From contig NZ_FNJC01000002.1 of the NCBI RefSeq assembly GCF_900104305.1, positions 682,001 through 746,000 of the forward strand: a stretch of DNA of 64,000 nt, given 5' to 3'. The position numbers were made by a program, and so were the translations under genes. Below the pieces are notes generated by a model, which worked only from the letters and a program-made list of their open reading frames with translations, was not told the DNA's origin and made no database searches. The stretch comes from Filomicrobium insigne. Lineage in GTDB: Bacteria; Pseudomonadota; Alphaproteobacteria; Rhizobiales; Hyphomicrobiaceae. This document shows positions 8,818 through 14,662 of this stretch, piece by piece (the stretch's first letter is position 1; each line of letters opens with the position of its first letter).

Positions 8818-9332
8818 GCTTCCGGAAGCGGTTCGGAGGCATATGCATCCAAGAGCGGGGTCAGCTCTCCTCCGAGCAGCAATATTTTCCTCTCGTTGTC
8901 GATGTCAGGCAGCTCGTCCGTTTTGTCGGCTATGTACTCTGCAAAATCGACTTCATCTGCGACGACCTCCAAGAACTCTCGCAATGCCTTCGCAAGCCGA
9001 TTAGCCTTTCGCTGCCGATCAGTGCGCACCGGAATGGCTAGCACGCTAGCGTAGGCGGCAGCGGCATCTGCCCTCGCCAATAATGCCCGAATGCATAACT
9101 GCTCCCGCAGCGAGGCTATCTCAGCCGTCAGGAAACCCTTCGCGATTGCTTCCGCCAACGGCTCATCAACAGCACAGGAATCTCCTGGGCTCAGAAGTCG
9201 CCCTACCGCTTTAGTCTCGGCTGTGGGGCGAAGGTTGTAGAGCCCTGATGCGACTGGGACGCGCCGACCCTCTTCCTTGGCGAAGAACCGCTCGGCACGT
9301 GATTGCTTAGCTACACGCTCCTTAGGCGGCAT
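8592..9332 (-). CDS. Hypothetical protein cotranscribed with the integrase
   Basis: This 246-residue soluble protein begins inside the last codons of the integrase gene (11 bp overlap), so the two are probably translationally coupled. It has a basic N-terminus (MPPKERVAKQSRAERFFAKE), a predicted helical central part rich in Ala, Leu and Glu, and a conserved-looking C-terminus with WWRES, RRGSKAVRNRIAAALW and GYSGEEWAKRQFQNWG. I recognise no named family. The C-terminal third is duplicated in frameshifted form at 7005-7258, which suggests the gene belongs to the mobile element. It may act with the integrase, but that is only inferred from position. Confidence 0.7.
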   Translation of the reverse strand: MPPKERVAKQSRAERFFAKEEGRRVPVASGLYNLRPTAETKAVGRLLSPGDSCAVDEPLAEAIAKGFLTAEIASLREQLCIRALLARADAAAAYASVLAIPVRTDRQRKANRLAKALREFLEVVADEVDFAEYIADKTDELPDIDNERKILLLGGELTPLLDAYASEPLPEAGDATNPEVGEFFLALEEWWRESAKNTDRRGSKAVRNRIAAALWMEFGRDIPDGYSGEEWAKRQFQNWGNSPESR

Positions 9333-10638
9333 CCTCTGCCCCCTTGCGGATCAGCGTGATCTTCCCTTTCGTACCGCTCATAGCGCCGGCGATCGCCCCA
9401 GCCGCCGCTTCGGCGGCAGCGCGGACAGGATCAGCCGCCAAATGAGCATATCGTTGCGTGGTGGTTGGGCTGGCGTGCCCGAGCAGCGCGCCGATCATGG
9501 GAAGGCTTGCACCCCCGCTGACAGCCACGGATGCGAAGCTATGGCGCAAGTCATGGATACGAAGGTCAGGCAGGCCCGCCATCCGACGGATGCCGCGCCA
9601 GGGCCGATTCAAGTCAGCCCTCGGCTGATCCGGTACTGATGAGCGGATTACATAAGGGCTGTTTGTCCGCGGCAAGCCGACAAGGATTTCGAGGGCGGGC
9701 GCGGGCAGTACGATATGACGTCTGCCAGTCTTGCTGAACACCGTAAGCAGACCCCGGCTCATGTCGACATCCGCCCATTTAGCATGAAGGATTTCGCGGA
9801 GCCGCGCGCCGCTGAAAATCAGCAGCCGCAAAGCGGCGGCCGTGTACTGGTCAATAATCGTCGGGGGCACGTTCTTCGGAACGTGCTTGGCCTTTTTGCC
9901 GGGCCTCGACGGCGGATCGTAGGGAATCCCCGTTGTCTCGGCTATCCGAATAGCCTCGCCCAACCGAGCAAGCTCCAGCGGAGTGAGGTAGCGTTCACGC
10001 TTCCGCTCCTTGTACGCCTTGATACTCCTCGCCGGATTGGTGCCCTCCTCGACGTGACCTGCGTGGTCAGCCGCCTTGTATATTGAGCCGATAAATTCCA
10101 GGCATCGGTTAGCCGTAGTCGGACTGGTCTTACCGATCCGCGTGTGCAGTCGCTTGATTTCGTCGCGCGATATTGCGTCAAGCTGGCAAGAGCCAATGGC
10201 CGGCCCAACGTGCCTCTTCAATAGGGAGCGATAGTTTCGGATGCTCCCCGGCCGCAGCGTCGCCTGCTCGGGATGCTTCTGAGCAATTTCATCCATGGCA
10301 TCGAGGTGTTCGGCAGCGTACTTGGCGAAAGTCGGAACTCTCTTCGCCTTGGCCTTAGCCATTGCCGGATCGCTGCCCAGCCGCACTTGCGCCAGAAACG
10401 TCTTTGCCCGTTCCCTCGCTTCCTCCGGCTTTAGCTCGGCGGTCGTACCAAGCGTGAGTCTCTTCTTGGCGACGCCGCGACCGCCGGCACCGGGACGATA
10501 TTCGACGAAGTACGTCATGCGCCCCGTTGACTCGACGCGCATGGCGAAGCCCGCAAGATCTTCATCATAATACACAACCCGTTTATCGGCCGGCGTAAGG
10601 CCGGCGAGACCACGCCGCGTGAGCTTCGTCGTTGGCAT
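9322..10638 (-). CDS. int: Tyrosine-type site-specific integrase (phage/ICE type)
   Basis: The protein has 438 residues from ATG 10638, which has GGGGGAG six bases upstream. The N-terminus is an arm-type DNA-binding domain (TKLTRRGLAGLTPADKRVVYYD, DLAGFAMRVESTGR, ARERAKTFLAQVRLGSDP), followed by a core-binding domain and a catalytic domain with SGARLREIL (first Arg), HDLRHSFAS (His-x-x-Arg), LLGHASPTTTQRYAHL (Gly-His and the nucleophilic Tyr). It is the last gene of the island and lies about 150 bp from the tRNA-fMet fragment at 10791-10838, which fits its role in integration at that tRNA. All catalytic residues look present, so it may be active. Confidence 0.93.
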   Translation of the reverse strand: MPTTKLTRRGLAGLTPADKRVVYYDEDLAGFAMRVESTGRMTYFVEYRPGAGGRGVAKKRLTLGTTAELKPEEARERAKTFLAQVRLGSDPAMAKAKAKRVPTFAKYAAEHLDAMDEIAQKHPEQATLRPGSIRNYRSLLKRHVGPAIGSCQLDAISRDEIKRLHTRIGKTSPTTANRCLEFIGSIYKAADHAGHVEEGTNPARSIKAYKERKRERYLTPLELARLGEAIRIAETTGIPYDPPSRPGKKAKHVPKNVPPTIIDQYTAAALRLLIFSGARLREILHAKWADVDMSRGLLTVFSKTGRRHIVLPAPALEILVGLPRTNSPYVIRSSVPDQPRADLNRPWRGIRRMAGLPDLRIHDLRHSFASVAVSGGASLPMIGALLGHASPTTTQRYAHLAADPVRAAAEAAAGAIAGAMSGTKGKITLIRKGAEDAA

Positions 10639-10790
10639 GAGGCTCCCCCTATTCGTGCGCCACCCGTGCGCCACCGCATCGGATATAACGTGGAATGAAT
10701 GGAAGCCAAACTAGACTTAAAATCGCATATATTCAATCTGATAGTGATAGATACGGAAACTCTTGGAAACATCGGGATAGATCAAAAATA

Positions 10791-10838
10791 AGGCTCATAA
10801 CCTGAAGGTCGTAGGTTCAAATCCTGCCCCCGCAACCA
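10791..10838 (+). other. Attachment site: displaced 3' fragment of tRNA-fMet
   Basis: These 48 bases match the 3' part of bacterial initiator tRNA-Met: the anticodon arm with CAT (CTCATAACC), the variable loop AGGTCG, the T arm with GGTTCAAATCC, the acceptor end and the encoded CCA. The 5' half (D arm and acceptor 5' strand) is absent; the upstream bases do not fold with it. This is therefore not a functional tRNA gene but the direct-repeat half-site left by integration into tRNA-fMet. The intact gene should sit at the other end of the island, left of the window. Confidence 0.88.
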
Positions 10839-11057
10839 AAATTTTCAATGACTTAGCTCAAAAACAATTTCCGAAGATCTGACGCCATGGTAATCCCATG
10901 GTATTCAACTGCGCGGACCTCCCCTGTTTTCCCCGCTTTGATCAGATTGCGGGTTAAGGCAAAATAACCTTTACTAGTCGTCAATCAACAGCAGCGGGCA
11001 GATGGTTCTTCTTGCTCGTGACTCTATTGCTGCCGCCACTCTCGCAAGCGGGTTGCA

Positions 11058-11453
11058 ATGCCAATGATCGACGAATCCGACGAGCGCCCCGACATCGAAG
11101 AATATTCGGTCACCTACCTCCGGGGCCGGGTCGCTGAACAGCAACAAGAACTCGATGAATTGAAGCACAGCATCGATGACCTGGTCGGCCTTGTCCGCGA
11201 TCTCACTGCCACACATGAGAAGGTCGCAAGATCAGTCGCGGTGCTTAAACCAAACGGCGAACCTCACGGATTGGATGCACCGATCATCAGTGCACAGGGG
11301 GCTGCCGCGTTTCTTGGCGTGTCCACTTCGACTATTGACCGCATGACACGTGATGGTCGAATGCCTGAACCAGTTCGCGTGTCAGAACGTAGACCTTGTT
11401 GGACTGTTCGGCAGCTCATGGAAGTTCGCGCAAAAGGCCTTTTTAAAAAGTAG
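11058..11453 (+). CDS. Coiled-coil plus AlpA/MerR-type helix-turn-helix protein
   Basis: The protein has 131 residues. Residues 15-70 form a likely coiled coil (EYSVTYLRGRVAEQQQELDE, then LKHSIDDLVGLVRDL). Residues 80-131 form an excisionase-type HTH: ISAQGAAAFLGVSTSTIDRM, then PEPVRVSERRPCWTVRQL. Such proteins bind DNA as recombination directionality factors or small regulators. It lies just outside the tRNA-fMet fragment, so it is either ordinary chromosome or a remnant of an older element at the same hot spot. No partner integrase is nearby on this side. Confidence 0.7.
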   Translation: MPMIDESDERPDIEEYSVTYLRGRVAEQQQELDELKHSIDDLVGLVRDLTATHEKVARSVAVLKPNGEPHGLDAPIISAQGAAAFLGVSTSTIDRMTRDGRMPEPVRVSERRPCWTVRQLMEVRAKGLFKK

Positions 11454-11729
11454 CTCGACCACTCTCGTCCGACTTCCGTTTGCTGTTTATGTGAAGCAGC
11501 AACGAGCGGTGCCAAGCCGCACCCCACCCAGGGGGGCAAGGCCGCGAAGGTGGGCCCCAAAACAGTCAATTAGTACCGTGGCCAACGCTTTAAAATTCCG
11601 TACAAACATAGTTGTATCACCAGCCAATAAGCCGGCAGCCTACGCCAATCTCTTTGGGTTTCTTGCGTCGGCCCACTTCTAGTGATAAGGAACAAAATAG
11701 GAACATGGTTACTTGAATGTAGCTTTGAA

Positions 11730-11999
11730 ATGAAGCAATCAAAACCGGCGTTGGTCCGTCACGTGCTTGACCAAGACACACTGACGATGGTGTCGGTTAG
11801 CTGTAACAATATTAAATGCAGACACACGGCAAACGTGCTGCTCACCCGCTTCTTGGACGCGGGGGCCACTCTCGACACGCCAGTCCCAAGCTTGCGGCGG
11901 TGGTGCGTGTGCAGCAAGTGCGGGTCGCGCAATATCGAAACGCGCACAACGCCATATCCTCGCGGCGTCAAAGGTGTGCCCCACATGAAGGACGTATAA
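11730..11999 (+). CDS. Small Zn-ribbon-like protein
   Basis: This is an 89-residue protein if ATG 11730 is used. A shorter form from ATG 11787 would begin at MVSVSCNN and may be the true one, since no start has a clear ribosome-binding site. Two cysteine pairs, CNNIKC and CSKC, with the pattern WCVCSKCGSRNIETR, suggest a single zinc-binding ribbon. Similar short proteins are common in Rhizobiales; that is my recollection of the family, and its function is unknown. It ends four bases before the SRAP gene and is probably cotranscribed with it. Confidence 0.6.
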   Translation: MKQSKPALVRHVLDQDTLTMVSVSCNNIKCRHTANVLLTRFLDAGATLDTPVPSLRRWCVCSKCGSRNIETRTTPYPRGVKGVPHMKDV

Positions 12000-12003
12000 C
12001 TCC

Positions 12004-12657
12004 ATGTGTAATATGCGCTCGATGACCAAGACACGTGAAACTGTCGGCAAACTCTTCCGCGTGTCAGATAACAGAATTCCAGCAATCGATCCGTTGGCAG
12101 GTATCTACCCCAGCAACAACGCGCCGGTCATTCGCATAGCCGAAGACGGCGAGCGTGAAGGCATCATTTCAAGCTGGGGATTTGTCCTTCCGCAAAAGGA
12201 CAAAGCGCCCAAGCGCGTCACGAATTTCCGCGACGACAATCTGGGCTCACCCTTTTGGCGCTCGTCTTTCGAGACCCGTCGTTGCCTCGTGCCAACAACA
12301 TCATTTGCAGAACCAAAGGGGCGGAGCCCCGCGATCTGGCATTGGTTTGCTCTTGGCCAGGACAGGCCGCTTTTTGCATTTGCGGGAATCTGGCGAAGCT
12401 TTCGCGGCGCGGTGAAGAAGGACGGGCCAGTCGTGGATCTTGAGGTTCACTCCTTCATGACCACAACGCCCAATCCGCTCGTCGCCACCATTCACCCAAA
12501 CCGCATGCCCGTCATTCTAACCACGGACGAAGAGTTTGACATTTGGCTCAATGGGTCTGCGGATGAGGCCCGCTCACTCGTCAGATCCTATCCAGCAGAA
12601 AATATGGCGATTGTTCAGTCCGCCGCCGAAAAGGTGGATATGTTGGACGAGTGTTAG
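12004..12657 (+). CDS. SRAP-family protein (YedK/HMCES type, abasic-site DNA-protein crosslinking)
   Basis: This 217-residue protein begins Met-Cys-Asn. In the SRAP family Cys2 becomes N-terminal after Met removal and bonds covalently to abasic sites in single-stranded DNA. Other family marks are a Glu in VPTTSFAEPKG and a His in EVHSFMTTTPNPLVATIHPN followed by RMPVIL. The usual CGR start and NARAE segment are replaced by CNM and TNFRDDN, so this is the divergent MCN-type branch. AAGGAC upstream may serve as the ribosome-binding site. The preceding Zn-ribbon gene lies four bases upstream. A role in DNA damage tolerance is assigned from the family. Confidence 0.85.
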   Translation: MCNMRSMTKTRETVGKLFRVSDNRIPAIDPLAGIYPSNNAPVIRIAEDGEREGIISSWGFVLPQKDKAPKRVTNFRDDNLGSPFWRSSFETRRCLVPTTSFAEPKGRSPAIWHWFALGQDRPLFAFAGIWRSFRGAVKKDGPVVDLEVHSFMTTTPNPLVATIHPNRMPVILTTDEEFDIWLNGSADEARSLVRSYPAENMAIVQSAAEKVDMLDEC

Positions 12658-12893
12658 TTCTTCCCGCCCGCACCTAACGCACAATCCGAATTGAAGCATG
12701 TGCTTTGGAAGCCAAACTCCCGCTTAGCTGAAAGCAACAGGCTACCTCGCATCCCATCTGCGCTTAAGCTCTCTCCTGCGAACGTGTCACGCCAGACCTG
12801 AACGGCTTTATGCTTCAAGAAAGCTTCCACGTTGCGCTGAGAGCGTGGGTCGGGAGTGTTACCCCTCCACTCTGGCCACTCGAAATCCGCCAC
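12654..12893 (-). CDS. Possible small hypothetical protein
   Basis: This 79-residue frame has protein-like composition (MADFEWPEWRGNTPDPRSQR at its start), but I recognise no family and its ribosome-binding site is weak. It overlaps the 3' end of the SRAP gene by four bases and the start of a plus-strand frame by 49 bases, so at most one of the two overlapping frames is likely to be expressed as drawn. Confidence 0.3.
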   Translation of the reverse strand: MADFEWPEWRGNTPDPRSQRNVEAFLKHKAVQVWRDTFAGESLSADGMRGSLLLSAKREFGFQSTCFNSDCALGAGGKN

Positions 12894-13261
12894 AGACTAC
12901 CGTTGCGGATGATCTGGACCCTGGAAAGAGCGTTTTCGACCCCGCTTTACCAGGGCTGCACTACTACATAGACCCGAAGCGGCTCGCGAAGGCCGAAGCT
13001 AGGGCAAAACGCTCTCGCTATCGCTATCGAGATGATGCTGAAGACGCGCTGCGTCAAATGCTCTTTGATGGCGAGCCATTCGACGATGCCGCAGTAGCGC
13101 GTGTAAGCACACAATGGCTAATTGAGATCGCGCAAGCAAGAAATTGGAAGCCCTCCTCTGCCGAGGATCTGGTTGCCAGAAGGGGGCGTACTAAAAGGCG
13201 AAGAGCCGGCGTAGCTACGAAAACGCAGTCCGCGACGACCAAAACTAGGCGAGCTGCCTAA
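12845..13261 (+). CDS. Hypothetical protein, Lys/Arg-rich C-terminus
   Basis: This is a frame of 138 residues whose true start is uncertain and may lie inside it. The central part, GLHYYIDPKRLAKAEARAKR through DALRQMLFDGEPFDDAA and WLIEIAQARNWKP, looks like a helical soluble protein. The last 25 residues are strongly basic (RRGRTKRRRAG), as in nucleic-acid-binding tails. I recognise no family. Confidence 0.4.
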   Translation: MGRECYPSTLATRNPPQTTVADDLDPGKSVFDPALPGLHYYIDPKRLAKAEARAKRSRYRYRDDAEDALRQMLFDGEPFDDAAVARVSTQWLIEIAQARNWKPSSAEDLVARRGRTKRRRAGVATKTQSATTKTRRAA

Positions 13262-13682
13262 GCCACCTGCGCGTCCAAGCCGATGACCATCATTCCTTTG
13301 GTGGTCACACAGGTTCAAGACTTTATTTCTGCCGGACCAGTTTAGAACCTCTGAGCAATTGATCGAACCCCAGCAGACTGCGCAACCGGGAACGCTCTTG
13401 GCCTTTCTGCAACCCCTGTTCGAAGGCGGTCTCGATAACGTCACCCCAGGCAGCAGTTGCGTTGCTAACGCCTATACCAACAATCATGACAAGCTGGCGC
13501 AGCCGGACATCGGATGGGGCGCTGGCTTTTTCTGCATATGGTCGACACGGTCAGCATCGTCCATGCAATGATCCTGCGGCTACAGGCCCTCGTCCTGCCC
13601 ATCAAAGTTCTCGTGTTCGGCGGACATTGACGCCTGATAGCACAACGACGCTTGAGCTCATCGCTCTTAGCAAGCTCTGCAT
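13262..13682. other. Intergenic, no convincing gene
   Basis: The short frames here lack ribosome-binding sites. One minus-strand frame reading NATAAWGDVIETAFEQGLQK is protein-like, but it has no good start and is interrupted upstream, so it could be a decayed gene. Confidence 0.45.
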
Positions 13683-14384
13683 TCACGAGGTTGGATCATC
13701 GATAAGCGGGTTCGGCTTGCTGAAGGCAATAAGCTTCGCCGCGTCTCCCACGCGGATCATCGGCCCATCAACGGTAACGCCAGCCTCGGCAAGCTCAGCT
13801 AAGGCCCGCGACAAGTTCTCCGGCCGCATGCCGAGGCGGCTCGCCAGCGCCCGCTTTTCGAACGGCAACCGAAACGTGCCACAGCCTCCCGACTGGCTCG
13901 CTTGGGTGAGAATCCAATTGGCGAGACGTTCGCTGCTGGACCGCAAGCGTACGTTCTTCAACTCTTTAACGATCGTACGGTAGCGGCAAGCAAGCTCGGC
14001 CACCGTTGCTCGTGCAAAGCCTGTGTCGCGCTCGAAGACCTCGCGCACAGCCCCGGCTGGTATGAGCACAACCGTCGTCGACGACGACAAGGTGCGAGCC
14101 GATTTCAGATAAGGTCCGTCGACAATCACGGCAGCAAGAATGAAAGCAGCTGGCGGCGTCAGGATCGACACCGTCGCCTCACGATCATTATGAGAAGCAA
14201 AGAAGGCGATCTGACCGTCGACCAGAACGTGCAAGAAGTCCGGCCTCTCACCTTCGTGGATGAGCACAGTCCCCGTCGGGAAACGTTGCACATATCCAGC
14301 TGCGATCAGCGTTCTGAAATTTTCCAGCTCGACGCCGCGAAAGAGCGGTAGTTCGCGGACAATCTCGGAATCCTCGCGGCGCAT
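13683..14384 (-). CDS. Crp/Fnr-family transcriptional regulator of the nar region
   Basis: The 233-residue protein has an N-terminal cyclic-nucleotide-binding-like beta barrel (FPTGTVLIHEGERPDFLHVLVDG), a long dimerisation helix and a C-terminal winged HTH (LASRLGMRPENLSRALAELAEAGV). The N-terminal cysteine cluster of true FNR is absent, so it is unlikely to sense oxygen through a 4Fe-4S cluster. It is more like the DNR/NnrR/NarR branches, which respond to nitric oxide, nitrite or nitrate. It is divergent from narK, and the 278 bp between them holds three FNR-type palindromes, which fits control of the nar operon and perhaps of itself. The signal is inferred. Confidence 0.85.
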   Translation of the reverse strand: MRREDSEIVRELPLFRGVELENFRTLIAAGYVQRFPTGTVLIHEGERPDFLHVLVDGQIAFFASHNDREATVSILTPPAAFILAAVIVDGPYLKSARTLSSSTTVVLIPAGAVREVFERDTGFARATVAELACRYRTIVKELKNVRLRSSSERLANWILTQASQSGGCGTFRLPFEKRALASRLGMRPENLSRALAELAEAGVTVDGPMIRVGDAAKLIAFSKPNPLIDDPTS

Positions 14385-14460
14385 GCTCTATCGCAGGTGC
14401 TCCTATTACGGTCGGTCAACGTTGCCTCGGTCCTGGCCTCGTTGCAACGAGCATCTTGCC

Positions 14461-14474
14461 TTGATTTTTATCAA
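14461..14474. promoter_or_regulatory. FNR/DNR-type box 1 (TTGAT-N4-ATCAA)
   Basis: TTGATTTTTATCAA is a perfect match to the FNR-family consensus. It lies 77 bases from the start of the Crp/Fnr regulator gene and 190 from narK, so it may serve the regulator gene, narK or both. Confidence 0.8.
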
Positions 14475-14482
14475 TCATTGTA

Positions 14483-14496
14483 TTGAACAATATCAA
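14483..14496. promoter_or_regulatory. FNR/DNR-type box 2 (one mismatch)
   Basis: TTGAACAATATCAA differs from the consensus palindrome at one position. It is 22 bases downstream of box 1, about two helical turns, so the two could bind dimers on the same DNA face. Confidence 0.65.
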
Positions 14497-14573
14497 TTAC
14501 AAAATTGCTTTTACATTACTCAGGACACAAAGAAGCGACTAATATTTCTTTTGTCTGCGTAGTTTTTAACAAG

Positions 14574-14587
14574 TTGATCTCGATCAA
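14574..14587. promoter_or_regulatory. FNR/DNR-type box 3 upstream of narK
   Basis: TTGATCTCGATCAA is a perfect match to the FNR-family palindrome and lies 76 bases before the narK start. It is the best candidate for the activator site of the narKGHJI operon. I do not mark -10 or transcription-start positions. Confidence 0.8.
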
Positions 14588-14662
14588 CGAAAAGCATTTC
14601 TCCAAACGTAATTCTTGTCGTGCCGAGTTTTTTCCGGCGACCTCAAGTGGGGTGCTTGATAC

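Larger units (their letters stand above)
1..10838. mobile_element. Right-hand part of a BREX-bearing genomic island integrated at tRNA-fMet
   Basis: This stretch is interpreted as one integrated island whose left end lies outside the window. It carries the tail of a BREX defence operon, a helicase, a DNA methyltransferase, two AlpA-like excisionase-type genes (one broken) and a tyrosine integrase. It ends at a 48 bp copy of the 3' end of tRNA-fMet at 10791-10838. In tRNA-targeted integration the displaced 3' fragment marks the end of the element opposite the intact tRNA gene. The fragment reads on the plus strand with its CCA facing right, so the element should lie to its left, where the integrase is. 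The extent to the left and the single-event origin are inferred. Nested elements are possible because of the internal 445 bp duplication. Confidence 0.7.

Noticed and set aside
10791-10838. A complete tRNA gene at the island end
   Set aside because: The 5' half of the tRNA is absent, so only an attachment-site fragment is supported.
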